A stretch of DNA of 64,000 nucleotides, taken from Geodermatophilus aquaeductus (GTDB lineage Bacteria > Actinomycetota > Actinomycetes > Mycobacteriales > Geodermatophilaceae). Of this stretch, positions 1 through 9,103 are shown piece after piece. The position numbers were made by a program, and so were the translations under genes. Below the pieces are notes generated by a model. That model was not told the origin of the DNA, ran no database searches, and was given only the letters and a program-made list of their open reading frames with translations. The DNA is taken from NCBI RefSeq assembly GCF_900182545.1, contig NZ_FXTJ01000003.1, positions 186,001 to 250,000 on the forward strand, written 5' to 3'. Within the stretch, counting starts at the first letter, position 1. The number at the start of each line of letters is the position of its first letter.

Positions 1-456
1 GTAGACGGTGCAGGACAGCCCCATGAGCGCCGCCGCGGTGGCGGTGGCGACGCCGTGCTGCCCGGCGCCGGTCTCGGCGATGACCCGCTGCTTGCCGATC
101 CGCTTGGTGAGCAGCGCCTGGCCCAGCACGTTGTTGATCTTGTGTGAGCCGGTGTGGTTGAGGTCCTCGCGCTTGAGCAGCACGCGGGCGCCGCCGCAGT
201 GCTCGGCGAAGCGCGGCACCTCGGTGACCGGGCTGGGCCGGCCGGTGTAGTCGCGCTGCAGGGCGGCGAACTCGGCGAGGAACGCAGGGTCGACGCGCAT
301 GGCCTCGTAGGCCTCGGTCAGCTCGTCGAGCGCGGCGATCAGCGCCTCGGGGACGAAGCGGCCACCGAAGACGCCGAAGTGGCCGGTGGCGTCGGGCCAG
401 GTCGGGCGGGCCGGCTCGAGTCGTTCCTCGGGCGGGTGCACGGCACTGGTCGTCAT
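1..456 (-). CDS. trpB: Tryptophan synthase beta chain, N-terminal part
   Basis: This is the first 152 codons of the PLP enzyme that condenses indole with L-serine in the last step of tryptophan synthesis. The reading frame runs off the left edge, so the C-terminal part is missing. The start is ATG at 456. The protein shows the family opening [15 protein letters not shown] (residues about 26-40) and the PLP-lysine stretch HTGSHKINN followed by [10 protein letters not shown]. It lies 43 bases downstream of trpC in the same direction. A -10-like GACACT sits 6 bases before the ATG, so it may also have its own leaderless transcript. Confidence 0.95.
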   Translation of the reverse strand, partial: MTTSAVHPPEERLEPARPTWPDATGHFGVFGGRFVPEALIAALDELTEAYEAMRVDPAFLAEFAALQRDYTGRPSPVTEVPRFAEHCGGARVLLKREDLNHTGSHKINNVLGQALLTKRIGKQRVIAETGAGQHGVATATAAALMGLSCTVY

Positions 457-462
457 GCGCCC

Positions 463-468
463 AGTGTC
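463..468 (-). promoter_or_regulatory. Candidate -10 element of a leaderless trpB transcript
   Basis: GACACT (read on the minus strand) ends 6 bases before the trpB ATG. No good Shine-Dalgarno lies in between; an AGGAGG exists only about 20 bases upstream. The A at position 2 and T at position 6 match the actinobacterial -10 pattern. Confidence 0.4.
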
Positions 469-499
469 GCGCGCCGCGGCCTCCTGGTGGTGGAGGGGG

Positions 500-1309
500 T
501 CAGCGGGTGGTGCGCGGTACGGCGGGGTGCGACCCGGCGGTGACCAGGTCGGCGACCGCCTGGCGCGGGTCGCCGGCGGTGACCAGGCCCTCGCCGACCA
601 GGACGGCGTCGGCCCCGGCGGCGGCGTAGCCGATGAGCTCGCGCGGGCCGCGGACGCCGGACTCGGCGACCTTGACGATGCCCGAGGGCAGCCCGGGGGC
701 GATCCGCTCGAACGTGCCGAGGTCGACGTCGAGGGTGGTGAGGTCGCGGGCGTTGACACCGATCACCGACGCGCCGGCCGACAGCGCGCGGTCGGCCTCG
801 GCCTCGGTGTGCACCTCGACCAGCGCGGTCATCCCGAGCGACTCGACCCGCTCGAGCAGGCCGAGCAGCGCGTTCTGCTCGAGCGCGGCGACGATGAGCA
901 GGACGACGTCGGCACCGTGGGCGCGGGCCTCGTGCACCTGGTAGCTGCTGACCACGAAGTCCTTGCACAGCACCGGCACGCGGACGGCGGCACGGACGGC
1001 GGCGAGGTCGGCGTGCGAGCCGCCGAAGCGGCGCCGCTCGGTGAGGACGCTGATCACGCGGGCGCCGCCGGCGGCGTACTGCGCGGCGAGGACGGCGGGG
1101 TCGGGGATGTCGGCGAGCGCACCCTTGCTCGGGCTGCGACGCTTGACCTCGGCGATGACGCCGACACCGGGCTCGCGCAGGGCGGCGAGCCCGTCGAGGG
1201 CGGGCCGGGCGTCGAGGGCGGCGGCCTTCACCTCGGCCAGCGGGGTGGCCGCCTCGCGCGCCGCGACGTCCTCGCGGACGCCGGCGACGATGTCGTCGAG
1301 GACGGTCAC
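500..1309 (-). CDS. trpC: Indole-3-glycerol-phosphate synthase
   Basis: This 269-residue single-domain (beta/alpha)8 enzyme closes CdRP to indole-3-glycerol phosphate in tryptophan synthesis. Visible family signatures are [11 protein letters not shown] (about 53-63) with the catalytic lysine, [12 protein letters not shown], and the phosphate-binding AESGV near the end. Length is normal and there is no fused TrpF domain. The GTG start at 1309 is preceded by GAGGAGG four bases upstream. It lies between the tryptophan membrane protein and trpB on the same strand. Confidence 0.96.
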   Translation of the reverse strand: MTVLDDIVAGVREDVAAREAATPLAEVKAAALDARPALDGLAALREPGVGVIAEVKRRSPSKGALADIPDPAVLAAQYAAGGARVISVLTERRRFGGSHADLAAVRAAVRVPVLCKDFVVSSYQVHEARAHGADVVLLIVAALEQNALLGLLERVESLGMTALVEVHTEAEADRALSAGASVIGVNARDLTTLDVDLGTFERIAPGLPSGIVKVAESGVRGPRELIGYAAAGADAVLVGEGLVTAGDPRQAVADLVTAGSHPAVPRTTR

Positions 1310-1363
1310 TCCGCCTCCTCGCTGCTGGGGGTCGGCCGTGCCCGGCCGGACGGTGCGTCCACC

Positions 1364-1993
1364 CTAGCCGCGGCGGCCTCCCCGGTCGGTCGCCGGGTCG
1401 GGCTCCCCGGGGGTGCCGTCGTCGGTCGGGTCGTCGCCGCGGTCGAGGGCGCGCCAGGCGTCGAGCGCGCGGTCCTCGTCGGTGCGGGCCCGCGCCGGGG
1501 CCGCGGCCGCGCCGGGGGTCCGCTCGTAGCGGCGCCCCATGCCCGGCCAGCGGCGGCCGCGGACGACGACCAGGAGTCCGGCGGCCAGCGCGACGAGCGC
1601 GGCGACCACGACCAGCACCGGCCAGGCCGCGGCGAGCTCGGCGGTGCGCCGCTCCCCCGGTCCCGCCGTCACGGTGTCCGGGCCGGAGACCAGGACGCGC
1701 AGGGCCGACCAGCCCAGCGCGGCCCCGGCGAGGGCCACCAGCACCCCGACCGCGATCCGCCCGGCGCCGCGCACGGCGAGGACGGCGACCGCGGCGGCCA
1801 GGAGCAGCAGGCCGGAGGCCGTCACCAGCGGCGCGACGGCCGACCCGGTCAGCGTCTCGGTGACCGGCGGCAGCGGCGGCGTCCGGGTGACCGTGACGGT
1901 CGCCCAGACCTGCCCGCCGGCCGACAGGGCCAGCCCGCCGGCGACCGCGCACCCGGCGACCGCGGCGCCGAGCTCCCGCCGGCCCTGCGTCAC
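1364..1993 (-). CDS. Tryptophan-biosynthesis-associated membrane protein (TIGR02234 type)
   Basis: A 209-residue protein with about four hydrophobic segments: one near residues 7-27, two between about 50 and 95, and one near 130-150. A charged cytoplasmic tail rich in R, D and E follows. Its GTG start overlaps the trpE stop by four bases (GTGA), so translation is coupled. A membrane protein in this position between trpE and trpC is a known actinobacterial family of unknown biochemical role. Assignment rests on topology and position. Confidence 0.82.
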   Translation of the reverse strand: MTQGRRELGAAVAGCAVAGGLALSAGGQVWATVTVTRTPPLPPVTETLTGSAVAPLVTASGLLLLAAAVAVLAVRGAGRIAVGVLVALAGAALGWSALRVLVSGPDTVTAGPGERRTAELAAAWPVLVVVAALVALAAGLLVVVRGRRWPGMGRRYERTPGAAAAPARARTDEDRALDAWRALDRGDDPTDDGTPGEPDPATDRGGRRG

Positions 1994-3525
1994 CGCACCT
2001 CCCGCATGCCCTCCGCCGTCGCGATGGCCGACAGCACCGCCCGCGCCTTGTGCCGGGTCTCGGCCTCCTCGGTGGCGGGGTCGCTGTCGGCGACGACACC
2101 GGCGCCGGCCTGCACGTAGGCCCGGCCCTGGTGCAGGACGGCGGTGCGGATGGCGATGGCCATGTCCATGTCGCCGCTGGCGTCGAGGTAGCCGACGGTG
2201 CCGGCGTACAGCGCCCGCCGGGTCGGCTCCAGGGACTCGATGATCTCCATCGCCCGCGGCTTCGGGGCGCCGGAGACGGTGCCGGCGGGGAAGGTCGCGT
2301 CGAAGACGTCGAGCGCGTCGCGGCCCGGCGCCACCTCACCGGAGACGGTGGAGACCAGGTGCATGACGTGGCTGTACAGCTCGGTGCGCATGAAGTCGGG
2401 CACCTCGACGGTGCCCGGCACGCAGACCCGGCCCAGGTCGTTGCGCGCCAGGTCGACGAGCATGACGTGCTCGGCGCGCTCCTTGGGGTCGGCGAGCAGG
2501 CCCTCGGCCAGCCGCAGGTCCTCCTCCTCGGTCGCCCCGCGCGGGCGCGTGCCGGCCGGCGGGTGCACCACCGCGCCGGTGCCGGTGACGGTCACCAGCG
2601 CCTCCGGCGAGGAGCCGACGACGTCGAAGGGCGTCTCCCGGCCGGCGAAGCGCAGCAGGTACATGTACGGCGAGGGGTTGGTGGCGCGCAGCACCCGGTA
2701 GAGGTCGAGGGCGTCGACGTCGGTGTCGGTCTCGAACCGCTGGGCCAGCACGACCTGGAACGCGTCGCCGGCGCGGATGTGCTCGCGGATCGTCTCGACC
2801 CCGGCCTCGAAGCCGCCCGGCGGCATCGTGCTGCGCACCGGCGGCGGCTCGGCGGGCGTGAACGTGGCCACGCCCGGCGGGACCGCCTTGGTCAGGTCCG
2901 CGGTCATGGCGTCGAGGCGGGCGACGGCGTCGTCCCAGGCGGCGTCCGGGTCGGCGGTGCCGTCGTGGGTGCCGCTCAGGGCGTTGGCGATGAGCAGCAC
3001 CGTGCCGTCGGTGTGGTCGAGGACGGCGAGGTCGGTGACCAGCAGCATCGACAGCTCGGGCATGCCGAGGTCGTCGGTGGCGGTGCTCGGCAGGCGCTCC
3101 AGCCGCCGGACGACGTCGTACCCGAGGTAGCCGACCAGCCCGCCGGTCAGCCGGGGCAGGTCGGCCCGGCGCGGCGAGCGCAGCCGGCGGGCGAGTGTGC
3201 GGACGGCGGCCAGCGGGTCGGGGGGCAGGTCGTCGGTGAGGCCGGGCAGGTCGTCGCCGAGCCACAGCGTCCGGCCCTCGCGCTCGCTGAGCACTCCCGC
3301 GCTGCGCACGCCCACGAAGCTGTAGCGCGACCAGCGCTTGCCCTGTTCGGCGGACTCGAGCAGCACCGTGCCCGGCCGGTTGCCGGCCAGCTTGCGGTAG
3401 ATGCCCACCGCGGTCTCGCCGTCGGCCAGCAGCCGCCGGGTGACCGGCACGATCGCACCGCCACGCCCGGCCCGCTCGAGGGCGGCGAACTCCTCCCGGG
3501 ACGGGCTCGTCTCACCGAGTCGCAC
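1990..3525 (-). CDS. trpE: Anthranilate synthase component I
   Basis: A 511-residue chorismate-utilising enzyme that converts chorismate plus ammonia or glutamine to anthranilate. Visible motifs include [26 protein letters not shown] and [18 protein letters not shown], which form the chorismate-binding core. The frame stays open upstream to 3621. GTG at 3525 was chosen because it gives the normal N-terminus [13 protein letters not shown] and a 14-base overlap with the end of hisI. It is the first tryptophan gene, directly behind hisI, so the trp genes may share the hisI transcript. No trpG is visible in the window. Confidence 0.95.
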   Translation of the reverse strand: MRLGETSPSREEFAALERAGRGGAIVPVTRRLLADGETAVGIYRKLAGNRPGTVLLESAEQGKRWSRYSFVGVRSAGVLSEREGRTLWLGDDLPGLTDDLPPDPLAAVRTLARRLRSPRRADLPRLTGGLVGYLGYDVVRRLERLPSTATDDLGMPELSMLLVTDLAVLDHTDGTVLLIANALSGTHDGTADPDAAWDDAVARLDAMTADLTKAVPPGVATFTPAEPPPVRSTMPPGGFEAGVETIREHIRAGDAFQVVLAQRFETDTDVDALDLYRVLRATNPSPYMYLLRFAGRETPFDVVGSSPEALVTVTGTGAVVHPPAGTRPRGATEEEDLRLAEGLLADPKERAEHVMLVDLARNDLGRVCVPGTVEVPDFMRTELYSHVMHLVSTVSGEVAPGRDALDVFDATFPAGTVSGAPKPRAMEIIESLEPTRRALYAGTVGYLDASGDMDMAIAIRTAVLHQGRAYVQAGAGVVADSDPATEEAETRHKARAVLSAIATAEGMREVR

Positions 3526-3886
3526 GGGTGACCTCCAGATCACGGGAGAAGCAGCTGCGCTCGCCGGTGTGGCAGGCCGGGCCCTCCTGGTCGACGAGCA
3601 CCAGCAGGGCGTCGCCGTCACAGTCCAGGCGCACGTCGCGGACCCACTGGCGGTGCCCGGAGGTCTCGCCCTTCACCCAGTACTCGCGCCGGCTGCGCGA
3701 CCAGTAGGTGGCCCGGCCGGTGCTCAGGGTGCGGTGCAGCGCCTCGTCGTCCATCCAGGCGACCATGAGCACCTCACCGGTGTCGTGCTGCTGGACGACG
3801 GCGGCGACCAGCCCGGCGGGGTCGCGGCGCAGGAGCGCGGCGACGGCGGGGTCGAGGGCGGAGTCGACGGCGGGCACGGCGGACAT
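3512..3886 (-). CDS. hisI: Phosphoribosyl-AMP cyclohydrolase
   Basis: A 124-residue enzyme of histidine synthesis that opens the adenine ring of PR-AMP. The zinc and magnesium site motifs [11 protein letters not shown] and [12 protein letters not shown] are intact, and [13 protein letters not shown] is diagnostic. There is no fused HisE (pyrophosphatase) domain, as expected in actinobacteria. ATG at 3886 follows a -10-like GAGAAT by 7 bases. Its 3' end overlaps trpE, which links histidine and tryptophan synthesis in one transcript. The other his genes lie 8 kb or more to the right. Confidence 0.95.
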   Translation of the reverse strand: MSAVPAVDSALDPAVAALLRRDPAGLVAAVVQQHDTGEVLMVAWMDDEALHRTLSTGRATYWSRSRREYWVKGETSGHRQWVRDVRLDCDGDALLVLVDQEGPACHTGERSCFSRDLEVTRATR

Positions 3887-3893
3887 GCCGGTG

Positions 3894-3899
3894 ATTCTC
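3894..3899 (-). promoter_or_regulatory. hisI: Candidate -10 of a leaderless hisI-trp transcript
   Basis: GAGAAT on the minus strand is separated by 7 bases from the hisI ATG. This spacing recurs at many genes in the window. Confidence 0.35.
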
Positions 3900-3942
3900 C
3901 CCCGCCGCGGCGGACCGCCGGGTCAGCGGCCCCGCGCGGCGC

Positions 3943-4620
3943 TCAGCGGGCGGGGACGGGGTCGGTGCCGTCGGCCCACCGCCGGACCGGCCCGACGAGC
4001 AGCAGGCCCAGCGCCACGGCCGGTGCCGCGACGTAGAACAGCACCGCGGCCACGAGCAGCCCGGCGGAGGGGAGGACGTCCTCGGTGAGGGCGTCGAGCG
4101 TGGACAGCCGCACCAGCCAGTAGACGGCGAGGACGAGCTGGACGGCCAGGGCGACGAGCAGGGTCAGCCAGGACGAGCGGCTGCGCCGGTTGAGCACCAG
4201 GATGCCGCCGACCACCAGCGCGACGACCGACAGCATCTGCACGATCGTGACGACGGTGCCCTCGGTGACCAGGGCGTCGGCCCGGGGGTCGCCGCCGAAC
4301 CCGGAGGAGACGACGCCCAGCGTGCTCGCCAGGAGCAGCACGTACGCCGACGTCAGGGCGACCAGGCCGGCCTGGACGAAGGCGAGCACCGCGGAGGCGA
4401 CGAGCTGCCCGGGACGGCGCGGGCGGGCGGGCACCGGCGGGCCGTAGGCCGGCCAGTACCCGGGCGGCGCCGGCCAGCCCCCGCCATAGGGCCCGTACGG
4501 ACCCCCGCCGTAAGGGCCCGGGGCCGGCGCGGCGTAGGGGGCCGTGGGCGGCGGTCCGCCGTAGGCGACCGGCTCGGTCGTGGTGGCCGGGTCCGCCCAC
4601 GGGCTGCCCGGTGCGGTCAC
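3943..4620 (-). CDS. Small membrane protein with Gly/Pro/Tyr-rich N-terminus
   Basis: A 225-residue protein of unknown function. Residues about 1-70 are rich in Pro, Gly, Tyr and Ala (repeats such as GPYGGGPYGPYGGG), which suggests a disordered cytoplasmic region. Four to five hydrophobic helices follow from about residue 75 to 215. The GTG start at 4620 overlaps the stop of the upstream FAD dehydrogenase by four bases, so the two are co-translated. No catalytic motif was seen. Proteins of this shape are common and mostly uncharacterised in actinobacteria. Confidence 0.75.
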   Translation of the reverse strand: MTAPGSPWADPATTTEPVAYGGPPPTAPYAAPAPGPYGGGPYGPYGGGWPAPPGYWPAYGPPVPARPRRPGQLVASAVLAFVQAGLVALTSAYVLLLASTLGVVSSGFGGDPRADALVTEGTVVTIVQMLSVVALVVGGILVLNRRSRSSWLTLLVALAVQLVLAVYWLVRLSTLDALTEDVLPSAGLLVAAVLFYVAAPAVALGLLLVGPVRRWADGTDPVPAR

Positions 4621-6269
4621 AGCGCGGCCGCCAGGGCCCGCCCGGCGACCCGCCCGGAGAACAGGCAGCCGCCGAGGAAGGTGCCCTCCAGCGACCGGTA
4701 GCCGTGCATGCCGCCGCCGCCGAAGCCGGACGCCTCGCCGGCGGCGTACAGGCCGGGGAACGGGTTGCCGTCGGCGCGCAGCACCCGCCCCGACAGGTCG
4801 GTCTCCAGGCCGCCGAGCGTCTTGCGGGTGAGCAGGTTGAGCCGCACGGCGATGAGCGGGCCGGCCGCGGGGTCGAGCAGCCGGTGCGGCGGGGCGACCC
4901 GGATGAGCTTGTCGCCGAGGTAGCTGCGGGCGCCGCGGATCGCGGTGAGCTGCAGGTCCTTGGTGAAGGGGTGCCCGACCTCGCGGTCGCGGGCGACCAC
5001 CTCGTGCTCCACCGTCTCGAGCGTGATCTCGGGGGTGCCACCGGTGACCCGGTTCATCCCGGCGACGAGCTCGGGCAGCGTCGTCGCCGTCACGAAGTCC
5101 TCGCCGCGGTCCAGGAACGCCTGGACGGGGGCCGAGACGCCGGACCTGACCCGGTTGAGCAGGAGCTTGAGGTCCTTGCCGGTGAGGTCGGGGTTCTGCT
5201 CGGAGCCGGAGAGCGCGAACTCCTTCTCGACGATCTTCTTCGTCGTCACGAACCAGGTGTGCTCGTACCCGGTCTGCCCGATGTGGGCGAGCGTGCCGAG
5301 GGTGTCGAAGCCGGGGAACAGCGGGACCGGCAGCCGCTTCCCGGTGGCGTCGAGCCACAGCGAGGAGGGGCCGGGGAGGATCCGGATGCCGTGCCGCGCC
5401 CACACCGGGGAGTGGTTGGTGATGCCCTCGGTGTAGTGCCACATGCGGTCGCGGTTGATCAGGTGCGCGCCGGCGTCCTCGGTGGCCTGCAGCATGAGCC
5501 CGTCGACGTGCGCGGGCACGCCGGAGAGCAGCCGCTGCGGCGCGGGGCCGAGCCGTTCCGGCCAGTTGCGTCGCACGAGGTCGTGGTTGCCGCCGATGCC
5601 GCCGGAGGTGACGACGACGGCCTGCGCGGCGAGCTCGAAGTCGCCGACGGCGGTGCGCGAGCTGGCCTCGCCACGGGCGGCGCCGCTGGGCTCGAGCACC
5701 TCCCCGCGCACGCCGGTGACCGTCCCGTCGGTGACGACGAGCGAGGTCACCCGGTGGCGGAAGCGCAGCTCGACCAGGCCGGCGTCGACGGCGGCCCGCA
5801 CGCGGCGGGCGAAGGGCTCGACGATGCCGGGGCCGGTGCCCCAGACGATGTGGAAGCGGGGCACCGAGTTGCCGTGGCCGTTGGCGGTGTAGCCGCCGCG
5901 CTCGGCCCAGCCGACGACGGGGAAGAACCCGATGCCCTGCTCGCGCAGCCAGGCCCGCTTCTCCCCCGCCGCGAACTGCAGGTAGGCCTCGGCCCACTGC
6001 CGCGGCCAGTGGTCCTCGGGGCGGTCGAAGGCGGCGGTGCCGAACCAGTCCTGCCGGGCCAGCTCGAGGGAGTCGCGCACCCGCAGGCGGCGCTGCTCGG
6101 GCGAGTTCACGAGGAACAGCCCCCCGAAGGACCACCACGCCTGCCCGCCGAAGGTCGCCTCCGGCTCCTGCTCCAGCAGCACCACCCGCTTGCCGGCGTC
6201 GGCCAGCTCGGCGGTCGCCACCAGGCCGGCGAGGCCGGATCCCACCACCACGACGTCTGTGTCGCTCAC
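4617..6269 (-). CDS. FAD-binding dehydrogenase (KsdD-like family)
   Basis: A 550-residue flavoprotein related to 3-ketosteroid delta-1-dehydrogenases and fumarate reductases. The N-terminal dinucleotide fold reads VVVVGSGLAGLVATAELA and is followed by LLEQE. GGQAWWSFGGLF, TSGGIGGNHDLVRRNWP and the C-terminal GEASGFGGGGMHGYR complete the FAD site. The family is broad, so the substrate cannot be named. GTG at 6269 was chosen over GTG at 6278 because TAGCGT lies 7 bases before it, which fits a leaderless start; the 6278 codon would fall inside that hexamer. Confidence 0.85.
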   Translation of the reverse strand: MSDTDVVVVGSGLAGLVATAELADAGKRVVLLEQEPEATFGGQAWWSFGGLFLVNSPEQRRLRVRDSLELARQDWFGTAAFDRPEDHWPRQWAEAYLQFAAGEKRAWLREQGIGFFPVVGWAERGGYTANGHGNSVPRFHIVWGTGPGIVEPFARRVRAAVDAGLVELRFRHRVTSLVVTDGTVTGVRGEVLEPSGAARGEASSRTAVGDFELAAQAVVVTSGGIGGNHDLVRRNWPERLGPAPQRLLSGVPAHVDGLMLQATEDAGAHLINRDRMWHYTEGITNHSPVWARHGIRILPGPSSLWLDATGKRLPVPLFPGFDTLGTLAHIGQTGYEHTWFVTTKKIVEKEFALSGSEQNPDLTGKDLKLLLNRVRSGVSAPVQAFLDRGEDFVTATTLPELVAGMNRVTGGTPEITLETVEHEVVARDREVGHPFTKDLQLTAIRGARSYLGDKLIRVAPPHRLLDPAAGPLIAVRLNLLTRKTLGGLETDLSGRVLRADGNPFPGLYAAGEASGFGGGGMHGYRSLEGTFLGGCLFSGRVAGRALAAAL

Positions 6270-6276
6270 GGCGGGC

Positions 6277-6282
6277 ACGCTA
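6277..6282 (-). promoter_or_regulatory. -10 element of a leaderless transcript
   Basis: TAGCGT (minus strand) lies 7 bases before GTG 6269. It matches TANNNT and decides the start of the FAD dehydrogenase. Confidence 0.5.
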
Positions 6283-6813
6283 GCGGGCGCGCCCGTCCCC
6301 GCGGGGACGAGCGGACGGCACCGGCCGCGGTGTCGCCCGGCCGGGACGCGTCCACTCCCGGATCGGGCGGCGGACCGCCAGGGTCAGGCAGCCGACCGGG
6401 CCGACGAGCAGCAGCAGCGCCCAGCCCACCGAGGAGTCGTCGCCGAGCGCCCCGAAGAGCGCGGCCACGCCGAGCAGCAGGAGCAGCGGCAGCGCCGCGG
6501 CGACGGCGAGCACCAGCCAGCCGCGGCCCCGGCCGAGCCAGACCAGCGCCGCGCCGGCGACCGCGAGCAGCGCCAGTGCCGCCGACGCCGCCAGGTACCG
6601 GCCCCAGCCCGGAGGGAGGCCGTCCCACAGCAGCCAGCCGAGGTAGAGGTCCTCGGCGGCGACGAGCAGGCCGAAGACGGCGGCGAACGGCGCGGTGAGC
6701 GGGCGGCCCCGCGGAGGCGGGAGCGGGGCGAGACGCCGGACCGCCGACGACGGCGCGGCCGCCGCCCGGGGCGAGCGGCGGGTCGTCGTCCGGCGGGACG
6801 GGGACGACGGCAT
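6280..6813 (-). CDS. Hypothetical membrane protein
   Basis: A 177-residue protein not recognised as a named family. A basic, Pro/Arg-rich N-terminus (about 40 residues) is followed by four hydrophobic segments between residues about 40 and 150 and a basic C-terminus. This looks like a small four-helix inner-membrane protein. ATG at 6813 follows TACGCT by 7 bases, so it is probably leaderless. The gene stands next to another unrelated small membrane protein; nothing nearby indicates its role. Confidence 0.65.
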   Translation of the reverse strand: MPSSPSRRTTTRRSPRAAAAPSSAVRRLAPLPPPRGRPLTAPFAAVFGLLVAAEDLYLGWLLWDGLPPGWGRYLAASAALALLAVAGAALVWLGRGRGWLVLAVAAALPLLLLLGVAALFGALGDDSSVGWALLLLVGPVGCLTLAVRRPIREWTRPGRATPRPVPSARPRGDGRAR

Positions 6814-6820
6814 GCCGCGC

Positions 6821-6826
6821 AGCGTA
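6821..6826 (-). promoter_or_regulatory. -10 element of a leaderless transcript
   Basis: TACGCT on the minus strand ends 7 bases before the ATG at 6813. No Shine-Dalgarno is present. Confidence 0.5.
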
Positions 6827-6837
6827 GAGCGGGGACG

Positions 6838-7251
6838 TCAGCCCGCCCGGCGCCGCCCGGCCAGCCAGGCCGTCACCCGGGGGTGGAACGCGAGGACGGC
6901 CGCGACCAGGGGGCAGACCGCCACGATGACCGGCGTGGCGCCCACGTCCGAGCCGACCGAGACCGCCGTCCCGATGACGAGGAGGGCGAACACCAGCGAG
7001 GCCACGGCGCCCGCGACCAGCGGCCACCGGCCGCGGCGGGAGACCAGCCAGACGACGCCGAACACCTGGAGCACGGGCAGCAGGAGCAGCGCGTAGACCC
7101 ACCAGTCCCGGATGTCGTCGGACTGCACCCCACCGAGCAGGAACGGCAGCACGGTGACCAGGGTCAGCGGCAGCACGCCGAGGGCGCCGATCCCAGCGGC
7201 GGCGATCGCCGTGCCGGGCATGCGGGAGGGGCTCGTGGACGACGCGGTCAC
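6838..7251 (-). CDS. Hypothetical membrane protein
   Basis: A 137-residue protein with four predicted hydrophobic helices (residues about 14-40, 52-70, 76-98, 105-125) and an Arg-rich C-terminus (RRRAG). No family was recognised. The GTG start at 7251 follows TAGGCT by 7 bases. It is probably a separate leaderless unit downstream of the ABC exporter genes. Confidence 0.65.
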   Translation of the reverse strand: MTASSTSPSRMPGTAIAAAGIGALGVLPLTLVTVLPFLLGGVQSDDIRDWWVYALLLLPVLQVFGVVWLVSRRGRWPLVAGAVASLVFALLVIGTAVSVGSDVGATPVIVAVCPLVAAVLAFHPRVTAWLAGRRRAG

Positions 7252-7258
7252 ATCGCGG

Positions 7259-7264
7259 AGCCTA
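7259..7264 (-). promoter_or_regulatory. -10 element of a leaderless transcript
   Basis: TAGGCT (minus strand) lies 7 bases before the GTG at 7251. Confidence 0.5.
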
Positions 7265-7291
7265 GGGCCGGCACCCGCTCAGGCCACGCAG

Positions 7292-9103
7292 TCAGGCAAC
7301 GCGCTCGGGCAGCCCGGACGAGGAGCGGCGCCAGGAGGTGTGCAGGCGCGCGTAGGGGCCGACGACGTCGACCAGGTCGGCGTGCGTCCCGCGCTGCACG
7401 ACCCGGCCGGCGTCGACGACGAGGACCTCGTCGGCCCGCTCGGCGGTGGACAGCCGGTGGGCGATGGTCAGCGTGGTGCGGCCCTCGGTGAGCCGGTCGA
7501 GCGCGAGGGTCAGCCGCCGCTCGGTGGCCGGGTCGACGGCGCTGGTCGCCTCGTCGAGGACGAGCAGGTCGGGGGCGGCCACGTGCGCGCGGGCGATGGC
7601 GACCAGCTGTCGCTCCCCCGCCGACAGGGAGTCGCCGCGCTGGCCGACCGCCGTCGCGACGCCGTCGGGGAGGCCGGCCAGCCAGTCGCCGAGACCCAGC
7701 TCCTCCAGCGCGGCGGTCACCTGCGCGTCGGTGAGCCCGGGGCGGCCGTAGCGGACGTTGTCGGCGACGGTGGCGTCGAACAGGAACCCGTCCTGCGGCA
7801 CCATGCCCACCCGCCGGCGCAGCGAGGAGAAGGCCACGTCGGTCAGGGGCACCCAGCCCGACGCCTCCGACCCGAGCAGCACGCGCCCCTCGGTCGGGTC
7901 CATGAGCCGGGTGACCAGCTTGGCGAACGTCGTCTTGCCCGAGCCGGTCTCCCCCACGACGGCGTAGCGGCGCCGCGGGACCAGCGTCAGGTCGACGTCG
8001 TCGAGGGCCGGGCGGGTCCCCGGCGCATAGCGGAAGGTGACGTGCTCGAGCCGGATGCCGAGCGGCCCGGCGGGCAGCTCGAGGGCCGAGCCGGTGGCGG
8101 CGGGGTCGCGGACGTCGGGCTCGGTGTCGAGGACGTCGAGCACCCGGCGGAAGCCGGCGATGGCGTTCTGCCCCTCGTTGAGCACCTCGCTGGCGGTCTG
8201 CACCGGCGCGACGAACAGCGTGACGAGGAACAGGAAGGCCACCAGCGTGCCGGCGGTGACCTGACCGGCCAGGCCGAGCCAGACGCCGACCACCACGACG
8301 GCGGCGTTGGCGACGGCGGCCACGAACTCGCCGCTGACGAACACCGCGGCGGTGACCTTCTGCGCGTCGACCTGGGCGCGGTAGTGCCGGCCGATGGCGC
8401 GGTCGAGGCGGGCCGCCGTCCGCTCGCGGATGCCGTAGGCGCGCACCGTGGGGGCGCCGACGACGGACTCCGAGACGGCGGCCAGGACGTCGCCGACCCG
8501 CTCGCGGACCACGCCGTAGGCGACTGCCAGCCGCTTGGCGAACCAGCGGACGGCGATGGCCAGCGGGACGAAGCAGACGAGCACCAGCAGGGTCAGCTGC
8601 CAGGAGTAGACCGCCATGACGACCGTGGCCACGACCAGCTGGCCGAGGCTGACCACGCCGAGGACGCCGCCCCACTGCATGAAGGTCGACAGCTGGTCGA
8701 CGTCGCTGGTGACGCGGGAGACGAGCGAGCCGCGGCGCTCGCCCTGCTGGTGCAGGACCGACAGGTCGTGCACGTGCCGGAACGCCCGCGAGCGCAGCCC
8801 GGCCAGCGCGGTCTCGGTGGTGCGGAACAGCCGGACGTTCATCCGGTAGACCGCGACGCCGGTGAGCAGGACGACGACGGCGCAGACGAGCACCAGCGTG
8901 CGGACCAGGCCGAGGTCGGGGCCGCCGGGGGCGAGCAGGCCGCGGTCGATGACCTGCTGGACGGCGATCGGCACGACCACCCGGCCGGCCGTGGCGAGGA
9001 GCGCGAGGGCGAAGGTGGCCGGCAGCCCGCGGCGGAACTCGGGCATGGTGCGCAGCCCGCGGCGGAGCGTCGCGAACGCGCCCTCCCGCTGCGACCCGCT
9101 CAT
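7292..9103 (-). CDS. ABC exporter half, catalytically complete subunit
   Basis: A 603-residue membrane-domain plus ATPase-domain (TMD-NBD) ABC transporter subunit. Six transmembrane helices occupy about residues 25-300. The ATPase domain has Walker A GETGSGKTT, Walker B LLVLDEATSAVD with the catalytic Glu, and H-loop IAHRLST, all intact. The signature reads LSAGERQL, a departure from LSGGQ. Its ATG overlaps the stop of the upstream ABC gene (ATGA), so the two form a heterodimer at a fixed ratio. Substrate is unknown; export of a drug, lipid or peptide is typical for the family. Confidence 0.9.
   Translation of the reverse strand: MSGSQREGAFATLRRGLRTMPEFRRGLPATFALALLATAGRVVVPIAVQQVIDRGLLAPGGPDLGLVRTLVLVCAVVVLLTGVAVYRMNVRLFRTTETALAGLRSRAFRHVHDLSVLHQQGERRGSLVSRVTSDVDQLSTFMQWGGVLGVVSLGQLVVATVVMAVYSWQLTLLVLVCFVPLAIAVRWFAKRLAVAYGVVRERVGDVLAAVSESVVGAPTVRAYGIRERTAARLDRAIGRHYRAQVDAQKVTAAVFVSGEFVAAVANAAVVVVGVWLGLAGQVTAGTLVAFLFLVTLFVAPVQTASEVLNEGQNAIAGFRRVLDVLDTEPDVRDPAATGSALELPAGPLGIRLEHVTFRYAPGTRPALDDVDLTLVPRRRYAVVGETGSGKTTFAKLVTRLMDPTEGRVLLGSEASGWVPLTDVAFSSLRRRVGMVPQDGFLFDATVADNVRYGRPGLTDAQVTAALEELGLGDWLAGLPDGVATAVGQRGDSLSAGERQLVAIARAHVAAPDLLVLDEATSAVDPATERRLTLALDRLTEGRTTLTIAHRLSTAERADEVLVVDAGRVVQRGTHADLVDVVGPYARLHTSWRRSSSGLPERVA

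Noticed and set aside
3943-6138. 731-residue minus-strand frame over the FAD dehydrogenase
   Set aside because: Only its 3' part from GTG 4620 is a real gene; the rest is a shadow of the dehydrogenase in another frame.
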